A stretch of DNA of 64,000 bases from Verrucomicrobiaceae bacterium E54 (GTDB lineage Bacteria; Verrucomicrobiota; Verrucomicrobiia; Verrucomicrobiales; Akkermansiaceae), in NCBI GenBank assembly GCA_022548915.1, contig JAKZES010000005.1, forward strand, positions 1 to 64,000. Reading direction: 5' to 3'. Below the pieces are notes generated by a model, which did not search any database, was not told the DNA's origin, and saw nothing but the letters and a program-made list of their open reading frames with translations. Positions 48,999 through 56,881 of this stretch are shown here, piece by piece. How positions within the stretch are numbered: position 1 is the stretch's first letter; each line of letters opens with the position of its first letter. The position numbers and the translations under genes are program-made.

Positions 48999-49985
48999 AT
49001 GATGAAGAAATGGTTCCCGACCTGCCTCGCAGCGCTCTTGAGTCTGCTCCCGCTGCATGCGGAGCGGCCAGCGATCAACGACAAGAGGGCACCTGTCGGC
49101 CGAGAGGATCTCGAGAAGATCCAGGGCCTGCTGCGGTCGGCCTTGCCGGCGGCGCGGGCCGCCACCGTCTGCATCGAGCTCGGCCAGGGCTCGGGAAGCG
49201 GGGTCGTGATCAGCAAGGAGGGACTGATCCTGACCGCCGCGCACGTGACCGGCGGTGTGGGGAAGAAGTTCACCGTGCGATTCGAAGATGGCCGGAAGGT
49301 CGAGGCGGAGTCCCTCGGGTTGAACTCGGAGAACGACGCGGCCATCGCGAAAATCATCGATGAGGGGACCTATCCCTTCGTGCCGATTGATCGCGAGGAT
49401 CGGACCCGGTTGGCCGACTGGGTGTTCGCCCTCGGGCACTCCGGGGGATTCGACAAGGACCGCGGAAGCGTCGTGCGGCTCGGCCGCTTGGTGCGCATTT
49501 CCGATTCCACCTACCAGTCCGACTGCAATCTGATCGGCGGCGATTCGGGCGGGCCGCTCTTCGACCTGACGGGGACATTGATCGGGATCCATTCCCGGGT
49601 GGGTCAGCGCCTGCCGGAGAACATGCACGTCCCGATAAGTGCGTTCCTGGAGAGCTGGGATGACATGATGGGAAAGGAGTTCATCGGCGAAGGTCCCTTT
49701 GCCAAGAAGCCGAGGAAGGGGAAGGGCTTCCTCGGACTGCTCGCCGAGGAGCATGAGGGCGATGGGGTGCTGGTCAAAAAGGTGGGCAGGGAGTCTCCCG
49801 CCGAGGTCGCCGGCATCCGCAAGGGCGATGTGCTGCTGAAGATGAACGGAACCGACCTCTCCAGCTTCGATGACATCAAAGAGCTTCTCAAGGAGCTGGC
49901 TCCGGACGACGAGGTCGCGTTCGACATCCTCCGTGATGGAAAGCCGGAGACGATCACGTTTAATCTCGGAGACCGTGACAGCTAG
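48999..49985 (+). CDS. HtrA/DegP-like serine protease with PDZ domain, second copy
   Basis: The 328-aa protease parallels the one at 6684: signal peptide (MMKKWFPTCLAALLSLLPLHA), triad His (LTAAHVTGG), Asp (SENDAAIAKI) and Ser (GGDSGGPLF), then a PDZ domain (about 235-325, ESPAEVAGIRKGDVLLKMNG). It would degrade or check exported proteins. Its last codons overlap the start of a degenerate paralog, the same layout as the first pair, so the pair as a unit appears to have been duplicated or kept together. Confidence 0.88.
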   Translation: MMKKWFPTCLAALLSLLPLHAERPAINDKRAPVGREDLEKIQGLLRSALPAARAATVCIELGQGSGSGVVISKEGLILTAAHVTGGVGKKFTVRFEDGRKVEAESLGLNSENDAAIAKIIDEGTYPFVPIDREDRTRLADWVFALGHSGGFDKDRGSVVRLGRLVRISDSTYQSDCNLIGGDSGGPLFDLTGTLIGIHSRVGQRLPENMHVPISAFLESWDDMMGKEFIGEGPFAKKPRKGKGFLGLLAEEHEGDGVLVKKVGRESPAEVAGIRKGDVLLKMNGTDLSSFDDIKELLKELAPDDEVAFDILRDGKPETITFNLGDRDS

Positions 49986-50979
49986 ATTTTCCATGTTCTG
50001 CCTGCTGCTGGCAGCCGCCCCGGCGGCACCGGCCGCGAATTCACTCGAGACCACCTACCGGACGGCGGGGCCGGCGGTTCATGCCGCCTTCGAGGATGCC
50101 CGCGAGTTCCTGCAAGCCAGCAGCGCCGTCTTTCGGCGCGGACGGACCGAGATCATTTTCGGCACGGTGGTCTCGCCCGAGGGTCACATCCTGACCAAGG
50201 CCAGTGAGCTGGGCGACCTCTCGGATCTGACCGTGACGGTGGACCGGGAGAGCTACGACGATCCGGTTCTGATCGCCGAGGATCCGACCTGGGACCTCGC
50301 GCTGGTGAAGATCGAGGCCGAGGGGCTGGTTCCGGTGGATCTGTCGGAGGCGACCGATCCTGCACACGGCACCTGGGTGGTGGCCAACGGGGCCACCACC
50401 CGGAGCAAGCGGCGGGTCCAGGTCGGGGTCGTCGCCGCGAATTCCCGTGAAGTCTTCTCGAAGGGAGGAACGGTGCTCGGGGTCGCCTTGAAGAATGACG
50501 ACGAGGCGATCATCGTGGATGCCGTGGAGGAGGGCACGGGGGCCGCGAAGGCCGGCCTCGAAGAAGGCGACCGCATCGTTTCCTTCGATGGCGAGGAGGT
50601 CTCCAAGCGTGAGGCCCTGCTCGAGTTGCTCAAGAAACGCCGCGTGGGCGAAGTGGTGAAGATCGGGATCAGGCGCGGCGACGAAACCCTGGAGGTCGAG
50701 GTCGAGCTTTCCGGCCGGGTGGACGTCTTCGGCGAGGAAACCACCCGCAACGATGCGATGAGCGGTGAGTATTCCGAGCGTCGCACGGGCTTTCCCCGGA
50801 TCATGCAGCACGACATCATGGGCAACCGCCACTTCATGGGCGGTCCGGTCTTCGACCTCGACGGCCATTGCGTCGGCATGAACATCGCCCGCTTCAGTCG
50901 CTGTGAGACCTACGCCATCCCCGCCGCCGAACTCCGGCAGTTGGCGCAGGACATGATGGCGCAGGAAGTGAAGGAATGA
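49975..50979 (+). CDS. Degenerate HtrA-like protein with PDZ domain, second copy
   Basis: GTG 49975, with GGAG just upstream, gives 334 aa and a signal peptide (MTARFSMFCLLLAAAPAAPA); ATG 49993 is an alternative. The catalytic His is lost (LTKASEL) and the nucleophile motif reads HFMGGP; the Asp (WDLALVKI) stays. The PDZ domain (about 175-255) is inserted before the last barrel part, as in the protein at 7679. The shared LTK-x-S-E and H-x-x-G-G-P signatures point to a defined pseudoprotease family working with the upstream protease. Confidence 0.78.
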   Translation: MTARFSMFCLLLAAAPAAPAANSLETTYRTAGPAVHAAFEDAREFLQASSAVFRRGRTEIIFGTVVSPEGHILTKASELGDLSDLTVTVDRESYDDPVLIAEDPTWDLALVKIEAEGLVPVDLSEATDPAHGTWVVANGATTRSKRRVQVGVVAANSREVFSKGGTVLGVALKNDDEAIIVDAVEEGTGAAKAGLEEGDRIVSFDGEEVSKREALLELLKKRRVGEVVKIGIRRGDETLEVEVELSGRVDVFGEETTRNDAMSGEYSERRTGFPRIMQHDIMGNRHFMGGPVFDLDGHCVGMNIARFSRCETYAIPAAELRQLAQDMMAQEVKE

Positions 50980-50998
50980 CCGGCGGGGATCCGTGCCG

Positions 50999-52108
50999 TC
51001 ATTCGGCCAGCCAGGCATCGATGCCGCCAGCGACATTGACGGCCTGATCGATGCCCTGGCGTCGGAGAAATTCGACCGCCTGGGCCGACCGCCTGCCCGA
51101 CTTGCAATGGAGATAGACGGGACCGTCGCCGGGAAGCTCGCGAAGTCTGGCGGGGAGTTCGGCGAGGGGGATCAGGCGGCTTCCGGGAATCGCCGCACGG
51201 GCGTGCTCCTCGGGCTGGCGGACGTCGACGAGGACGGTCGCGGGATTCGCCGAAAGGATCGCGCGGAGTTCGGCGACGGAAACGGACGGACACTCCAGCC
51301 CGCATCCCTGCGGCGCCCCGGTTTCCGGATTCGAAAGGGAACGGATGCTGGCCGGGTCGCCGCACAGCCGGCAGCGGGGATCGCGGTCGATCCTCACGTC
51401 GCGGAACGAAGTACGAAGTGCGTCGTAGCAAACGAGCTTTCCCAGCGGAGGGCTTCCCAGGCCCGCCAGCAGCTTGATCGCCTCCATCGCCTGGAGCGAA
51501 CCGATCACCCCCGGCAGGACGCCCAGCACCCCGGCCTCGGCGCAACTTGGTGCCGCGCCCGGGGGTGGCAACTCGGGAAGCATGCAGCGGTAGCAGGGTC
51601 CGCCCCGATGCGGCGCAAACACCCCGACCTGGCCCTCGAAGCGGAAGATCGACCCGTAAACCAGTGGCTTCCCCGCGAAATAGCAGGCGTCATTGCTCAG
51701 GAACCGTGTCGGAAAATTGTCGGAGCCGTCGACCACCAGGTCGTAGTCCGCGACCAAGCCGGCCGCATTTTCAGGAGTGAAGCGCACCGGGTGGCCGACG
51801 TAGTCGACATGGGGGTTGATCTCCCGCAGCGTGCGGATCGCACTGTCGAGTTTCGGCTGCCCGACGGAGGACTCGCCGTGAAGGATCTGCCGCTGCAGGT
51901 TCGAGCGTTCAACACGATCGTCGTCGACGAGGCCGATGCGGCCCACGCCGGCGGCCGCGAGATACATGGCGGCCGGGGAGCCGAGACCCCCGGTGCCGAT
52001 CAGGAGCACCGAACTGTCGCGCAGGCGGCGCTGTCCCTCCTCGCCCACTCCCGGGATTTCCAGGTGGCGGGCGTAGCGCTCGCGTTCGGCATCGGACAAG
52101 GCTGGCAT
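50999..52108 (-). CDS. MoeB/ThiF-type adenylyltransferase fused to a rhodanese domain
   Basis: The 369-aa protein adenylates the C-terminus of a MoaD- or ThiS-like sulfur carrier (LIGTGGLGSPAAMYLAAAGVG ATP site; Cys in APSCAEAGVLGVLPG; two C-x2-C zinc pairs, CYRC and CRLC). The C-terminal rhodanese domain (about 270-369) has an active cysteine in YLHCKSGRRS and can pass sulfur to the carrier, as in MoeZ/MOCS3. ATG 52108 (MPALSDAERERYARH) is the family start. It would serve molybdopterin, thiamine or thiolation pathways; no partner gene is in the window. Confidence 0.9.
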   Translation of the reverse strand: MPALSDAERERYARHLEIPGVGEEGQRRLRDSSVLLIGTGGLGSPAAMYLAAAGVGRIGLVDDDRVERSNLQRQILHGESSVGQPKLDSAIRTLREINPHVDYVGHPVRFTPENAAGLVADYDLVVDGSDNFPTRFLSNDACYFAGKPLVYGSIFRFEGQVGVFAPHRGGPCYRCMLPELPPPGAAPSCAEAGVLGVLPGVIGSLQAMEAIKLLAGLGSPPLGKLVCYDALRTSFRDVRIDRDPRCRLCGDPASIRSLSNPETGAPQGCGLECPSVSVAELRAILSANPATVLVDVRQPEEHARAAIPGSRLIPLAELPARLRELPGDGPVYLHCKSGRRSAQAVEFLRRQGIDQAVNVAGGIDAWLAE

Positions 52109-52191
52109 CGGGCGCGAGCCTACCGGCCCGCCCGAGATTGGCAACGGAATCGCGTCTTGACGCCATCGTCGTGCGGGCGGATGGGATGGGC

Positions 52192-52770
52192 ATGGCTGAA
52201 ACCCCCTCCACCTTCATGCTGAAGCCGGGCGACCTTGCGCCGGCGTTCCGATTGCCCGATCCGTCCGGGCGGGATCATGCCCTGGCCTCCCTCGCAGGTC
52301 CCAAGGGGTTGCTGGTCGTCTTCGCCTGCAATCACTGCCCCTACGTGATCCATCTGGCGGACCAGCTCGGTGAACTGGCCGCCCAGTGGAAGGAGCAAGG
52401 CATCGCCACCGTGGCCATTTCCTCCAACGACGTGGAGAACTACCCGCAGGACGCGCCGGACCTGATGGCGGAGTTCGCCACGAGGTATGGCTGGGATTTC
52501 CCCTACCTCTACGACGAGTCGCAGGAGGTGGCCAAGGCTTACGGAGCTGCCTGCACCCCGGACTTTTTCCTCTTCAATGCGGAACTGAAACTCTTCTACG
52601 CCGGACAATTCGACGATTCCCGGCCCCGCAACGGGCAGTCGGCGGATGGATCGAGCCTCGCCGCCGCCGTCGAGGCTCTGCTTCAGGGTAATCCAGCGCC
52701 CGCCGCGCTGCCGAGCACCGGCTGCAACATCAAGTGGAAGCCGGGCGGGGCTCCTCCCTATTTCGGCTGA
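52192..52770 (+). CDS. Thioredoxin-fold redoxin domain protein
   Basis: The 192-aa cytoplasmic protein is of the AhpC/TSA-like redoxin type: KPGDLAPAFRLPD, then LLVVFACNHCPYVIH with C46-x2-C49, and AYGAACTPDFFLFN with the cis-Pro region. It resembles thioredoxin-like proteins with the N-H-C-P-Y motif, thought to be disulfide reductases or peroxidases. ATG 52192 follows a family-like start; ATG 52186 and an upstream TTG are open alternatives. It is divergent from moeB. Confidence 0.85.
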   Translation: MAETPSTFMLKPGDLAPAFRLPDPSGRDHALASLAGPKGLLVVFACNHCPYVIHLADQLGELAAQWKEQGIATVAISSNDVENYPQDAPDLMAEFATRYGWDFPYLYDESQEVAKAYGAACTPDFFLFNAELKLFYAGQFDDSRPRNGQSADGSSLAAAVEALLQGNPAPAALPSTGCNIKWKPGGAPPYFG

Positions 52771-52847
52771 TTGCCGGCCTTCCGGGTCGACTGATTGCGG
52801 ACATCCGGCGTTGCCCGACAGGCGGCCTCCGGCATAGGCTCTGGTCA

Positions 52848-53891
52848 ATGGACGCGCTGATTCAGAAACTCGATGCAGGGGAGGACCTCACCGACCGGGA
52901 GGTCAGGGCGGGGGCGGAGCTGCTTCTCAATGAATCGGCCCCGGACTCAACCAAGTTCCGGTTCCTCGAGTCGCTTTCCCGTAAGGGCGAGACGGCGCAG
53001 GAGATTGCCGAGTTTGTTCAAGCCTTCCTCGAGCATGCGGTGGATCCGCATGCAGGCCTCGCGGAGGTCGATGGCCCGACCATCGATGTCTGCGGTACCG
53101 GCGGCGACCAGTTGAACCTCTTCAACGTCTCGACCACGGCCATGTTCCCGGTGGCGGCGGCGGGCGGCGTGGTGGTCAAGCACGGCAACCGCGGCATCAC
53201 CTCGAAGAGCGGGGGCGCGGACGTCCTGGAGGCTCTTGGGGTCCGCATCGATCTGCCGGCCGAGGGCTTTCGGCGCTGTCTCGAGGAGGCGGGAGTCGGA
53301 TTCCTGTTCGCGCCCGCCTACCACCCGGCATTCAAGGCCGTGGTCGGGGTGCGCAAGCAACTCGCCGCCAAGGGTGTCCGCACCATCTTCAACCTCATCG
53401 GCCCTCTGCTCAACCCCGCCCGTCCGCAGTGCCAGCTGGTGGGGGTGTTTTCCCGGGAATGGTGCCCGGCCTTCGCCGAAATCCTCCAGCGACTCGGTCG
53501 CGAGAGTGCCTGGGTGGTGCACGGCACGACGGGCGACGGCCGCTCGGTGGACGAGGTCAGCCTGATGGGCTCCACGCGCATCTTCAAGGCGGGCAGCATG
53601 CAGGAGATGGAGGATGAGGAAATCCGGCCGCGCGACTTCGACATGAAGCATGCCGAGGTGAACGATCTGGAAGGGGGCGACGCGAAGACCAATGCCGCCA
53701 TCCTCGAGGCCATCCTCGACGGACGCGAGACCGGGCCCAGGCGTGACATGGTGCTGCTGAATGCGGGGGCCGCGCTGGCCTGCTGCGGCCTCGCCGACGA
53801 CGTGGGCGGCGGCATCGATTTGGCCCGCGAGGTGATCGACGATGGATCGGCGCTCGACCGGCTGCGGAAGCTCCAGGCGGCTTCGGCCTAG
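52848..53891 (+). CDS. trpD: Anthranilate phosphoribosyltransferase
   Basis: TrpD joins anthranilate and phosphoribosyl pyrophosphate in tryptophan synthesis. The 347-aa enzyme has the PRPP-binding CGTGGDQLNLFNVSTTA, KHGNRGITSKSGGADVLEALG and FAPAYHPA, and the metal-site motif region SVDEVSL. ATG 52848 (MDALIQKLDAGEDLTDRE) is the family start; the open frame upstream lies in the preceding gene's 3' end. No other trp gene is in the window. It converges with nuoN. Confidence 0.95.
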   Translation: MDALIQKLDAGEDLTDREVRAGAELLLNESAPDSTKFRFLESLSRKGETAQEIAEFVQAFLEHAVDPHAGLAEVDGPTIDVCGTGGDQLNLFNVSTTAMFPVAAAGGVVVKHGNRGITSKSGGADVLEALGVRIDLPAEGFRRCLEEAGVGFLFAPAYHPAFKAVVGVRKQLAAKGVRTIFNLIGPLLNPARPQCQLVGVFSREWCPAFAEILQRLGRESAWVVHGTTGDGRSVDEVSLMGSTRIFKAGSMQEMEDEEIRPRDFDMKHAEVNDLEGGDAKTNAAILEAILDGRETGPRRDMVLLNAGAALACCGLADDVGGGIDLAREVIDDGSALDRLRKLQAASA

Positions 53892-53913
53892 AGGGTGATT
53901 CGCCCGCCGCCTC

Positions 53914-55398
53914 CTATCCGCCCATCACCCACAGGATCGGCTGCGGCCAGACACCGAGGAGAAGGATGGCGCCGGTCAGCGCATAGACGCTGATGCGGGA
54001 GATCTGCGGGAGCTCGATTGCCGGAGCATCGCTGGGACCGTCGTCCCACCACATCGCGCGGATCACCTTGAAGTAGTAGTAGAAACCCGCGGCGGCACCG
54101 ATGAACGCGACGCCGACGCCCCACCACAGGCCCTGTCGGACGGCCACCGAAAAGACGAAGAACTTGCCGACGAAGCCGGCCGTGAGGGGGATGCCGACCA
54201 GCGATGCCATGATCACGGTCATCATTCCCGCAAGCTGGGGCGATCGCTTGCCGAGGCCATCGAAGGCATCGATGTCTTCGGAGTCCCGCGCGATGCGCAC
54301 CTGCCCGAGAATGAAGAAGGCCGCCAGCGTCATCACCAGGTAGGTCGCCAGATAGAAGCCCACGGTGCCCTTCGAGCCGGGATCGGTGGCGGATGCGGGC
54401 TCGCTCCACGCCGCCAGCGCCAGCAGGATGAAGCCGGCATTGGCGATGGAGGAGTAGGCGAGCAACCGCTTGAAGTTGGTCTGGCCGAGCGCCGCGAGAT
54501 TCCCGAAGAGCAGGGTGGCCACCGCCATGATCAGCAGCAGGCCGAGGATGTGGCCCTTGAGTGCCTCCGCCTGCATGAAGGGCTCGAGGAAGCGGATCAG
54601 GAGGACGAAGCCGGCCGCCTTGGAACCCACCGAAAGGAAGGCGGTCGTGGGTGTGGGCGCGCCCTGATAGACATCGGGAATCCACATCTGCATCGGCACC
54701 GCGCCGATCTTGAATGCCAGGCCGACCAACACGAGGCCGATGCCGAAAAGGAGGCCGAAGGACCGCCCCATGGTAGGGGCGTCGCTGGCGATCTGCTCGA
54801 AGCTCATCGTCCCGGTCATGCCGTAAACCCAGGCGATGCCATAGACGAGGAATCCGGTGCTCAAGGCACCGAGGATCAGGTATTTCACACCGGCCTCGAG
54901 CGAGCCGACCTTGCGGCGCGTGTAGGCGACGAGCACGTAGAAGGTGACGGTGACCAATTCGAGCGCGACAAACGCGCCGACAAGATCCTTTGCCGAGGCC
55001 ATCCACATCATCCCGGCGCAGGCGAAAACCGGCAGCGCGAAATACTCGCCCGTGCCCGCCTCCGACTCCGGATTGTCGGTGAACTGGGCGAGAACGGAGC
55101 GGTAATCGATCGCCATCAGGATGACGAGGATCGTGCAGACCAGGGCGAAGGCCTTGTAGAAGCGCGCGGTATCGTCAAACGCGTAGAAATTCTCCCAGAT
55201 GGGCCAATCGACCCACTTGGCCCCCTCGCGGGCATCGTCGGGCCCGATCGCGAAGAAGCCGAAGACGAGGATGATGGCCAGGCCGGAGGCGGCAAACAAA
55301 CCCCGGAATCGTTTGCTGTGCTCGGGCCCGAAAGCCTCGATCATCAGGAGGATGATGCCGAGGGTGACGGTCAGGGCTTCAAGGTAGTAGGCGGGCAT
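53914..55398 (-). CDS. nuoN: NADH-quinone oxidoreductase subunit N
   Basis: NuoN is one of three antiporter-like proton-pumping subunits in the complex I membrane arm. The 494-aa protein has about 14 hydrophobic segments and family motifs such as ALELVTVTFYVLVAYTRRK, GAVPMQMWIPDVYQGAPTP (with Lys/His-line region) and LLAYSSIANAGFILL. ATG 55398 (MPAYYLEALTVTLG) is used. It is the last gene of the nuo operon, 37 nt after nuoM across a repeat-like sequence. Confidence 0.96.
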   Translation of the reverse strand: MPAYYLEALTVTLGIILLMIEAFGPEHSKRFRGLFAASGLAIILVFGFFAIGPDDAREGAKWVDWPIWENFYAFDDTARFYKAFALVCTILVILMAIDYRSVLAQFTDNPESEAGTGEYFALPVFACAGMMWMASAKDLVGAFVALELVTVTFYVLVAYTRRKVGSLEAGVKYLILGALSTGFLVYGIAWVYGMTGTMSFEQIASDAPTMGRSFGLLFGIGLVLVGLAFKIGAVPMQMWIPDVYQGAPTPTTAFLSVGSKAAGFVLLIRFLEPFMQAEALKGHILGLLLIMAVATLLFGNLAALGQTNFKRLLAYSSIANAGFILLALAAWSEPASATDPGSKGTVGFYLATYLVMTLAAFFILGQVRIARDSEDIDAFDGLGKRSPQLAGMMTVIMASLVGIPLTAGFVGKFFVFSVAVRQGLWWGVGVAFIGAAAGFYYYFKVIRAMWWDDGPSDAPAIELPQISRISVYALTGAILLLGVWPQPILWVMGG

Positions 55399-55403
55399 GG
55401 GGA

Positions 55404-55438
55404 GAAATGACAAATGATGAAATCCGAATGCCGAATCA
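55404..55438. repeat. Solo dispersed-repeat-like sequence between nuoM and nuoN
   Basis: GAAATGACAAATGATGAAAT...CGAATGCCGAATCA fills the nuoM-nuoN gap and supplies the nuoM stop codon. It resembles the translatable repeats found next to four-helix-bundle and similar small ORFs in many genomes, but only one copy occurs here, so this rests on pattern recognition. Confidence 0.4.
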
Positions 55439-56878
55439 CTTTGGGAGAAGGGAGAGCAGCAGGTTGGGGCAGATGCCAACGATCAGCAGGACGACGGCGA
55501 GCAGAACCGCCGGAATCCGGTCGGTCATCCCGAGGTCGGCGGCTTCCTCGGTGGACGGGACGACCTCGCCTTGGAACACTTTCCGGTAGGCCCGGAGCAT
55601 GTAGATGGCGCTGATAACCACGCCCCATATGGAAAGGATGCAGGTGATCTGCACCGGGCCGAGTCCCGCGGTCGGCTCGTAGTTGGCGAAGGATGCGATG
55701 AAGACCATCACCTCGCCGGCGAAGTTGGCCAGGCCCGGAAGGCCGATGCTGGCCATCCCGACGAGGCCGAAAAGGAAGGCCAGCGACGGGGCGGATTTTG
55801 CGAGCCCGCCGAGCTTGTCGAGGTCGAGGGTGCCGGTGGCCCGCTCGATCTTGTCGGCGAGACCGAAGAGCATCGCGATCGACACTCCGTGGGCGAACAT
55901 GAGCAGCACGGCGGCCGGCAGCGCCCACTCGTTGGTCATGCCCTCGGGCACGGCCACCAGCGCGGCGACGGCGAGAAAGATGTAGCCCATGTGCATCACC
56001 GAAGAGTTCCCCAGCATGCCGTCGAGACGCTTCTGGCTGATGGTCACGAAGCCCACCCACAGGATGTTGCCGAGCAGCAGCACGCACAGCGGCACCAGCC
56101 ATGCCCCGAGGCCGTCGGGGACGAGCGGCACGGCGAGCCGGAGAAGGCCGTAGAGCCCGAACTTCTTGAGCACGCCGGCGTGGAGCATCGCCGTCGGCGC
56201 CGGAGCACTGGCGTAGGCCGGGGCCGCCCAGGAGTGAAAGGGAAAGAGGGAAACGAGAATGCCGAACCCGACGATCAGAAACGCGGCGATGCTCTTCTGC
56301 GCGGACGGATCGATCACCTCGGCGTCCTGCATCGCGATCATGTCGAAGGTGCCGGTCGCCGCAGCCAGCCACACCAGGCCGGCGAGCAGCACCAGCGACC
56401 CGAAGCCAAGGTAGATGGTGATCTTCCAGGCCGCGGCCTTGCGCTCGCCGCGGCCCAGGATGCCGATCATGAGGAAGGTCGGGATCAGCGCCAACTCGTG
56501 GAAGGCATAGAAGAAGAACAGGTCGGTGGCGACGAAGGCGCCGATCGCCCCGGCGGCGATGAGCAGGGAGGACCCGTAGTAGAGCTTCTCCCGGCCGTCG
56601 GGAGCGGTGCCGGTGAGCGACGCGGCGAAGGCGACGATCACCGAAAGCAGCAGCATGACCACGCTCATGCCGTCGATGAAGCCAAGCGAAAGATGGATCG
56701 CCGGAGTGGAGAGCACCGGAACCGTGAAGCCCCACAGGGCGGCCTTCCACGAGAAGGCGGCGGCCAGGCCGAGGACCAGGTTGACGCCGCTGGCGATGAC
56801 CGCCGTCTGGCGCGCCTTGGCACCACCGAGGATAGCGGCGAAGGCCAGCAGGGGAATGAGGACAAGCAGGAGGAGCAT
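55436..56878 (-). CDS. nuoM: NADH-quinone oxidoreductase subunit M
   Basis: NuoM is the second antiporter-like subunit, 480 aa with about 13-14 helices. Motifs include FFYAFHELALIPTFLMIGI (essential Glu/Lys helix), PFHSWAAPAYASAPAPTAMLHAGVLKKFGLYGLLR and LPGLANFAGEVMVFIASF. It starts 3 nt after nuoL ends. The stop codon lies in the repeat-like sequence at 55404-55438. Confidence 0.96.
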   Translation of the reverse strand: MLLLLVLIPLLAFAAILGGAKARQTAVIASGVNLVLGLAAAFSWKAALWGFTVPVLSTPAIHLSLGFIDGMSVVMLLLSVIVAFAASLTGTAPDGREKLYYGSSLLIAAGAIGAFVATDLFFFYAFHELALIPTFLMIGILGRGERKAAAWKITIYLGFGSLVLLAGLVWLAAATGTFDMIAMQDAEVIDPSAQKSIAAFLIVGFGILVSLFPFHSWAAPAYASAPAPTAMLHAGVLKKFGLYGLLRLAVPLVPDGLGAWLVPLCVLLLGNILWVGFVTISQKRLDGMLGNSSVMHMGYIFLAVAALVAVPEGMTNEWALPAAVLLMFAHGVSIAMLFGLADKIERATGTLDLDKLGGLAKSAPSLAFLFGLVGMASIGLPGLANFAGEVMVFIASFANYEPTAGLGPVQITCILSIWGVVISAIYMLRAYRKVFQGEVVPSTEEAADLGMTDRIPAVLLAVVLLIVGICPNLLLSLLPK

Positions 56879-56881
56879 GGC

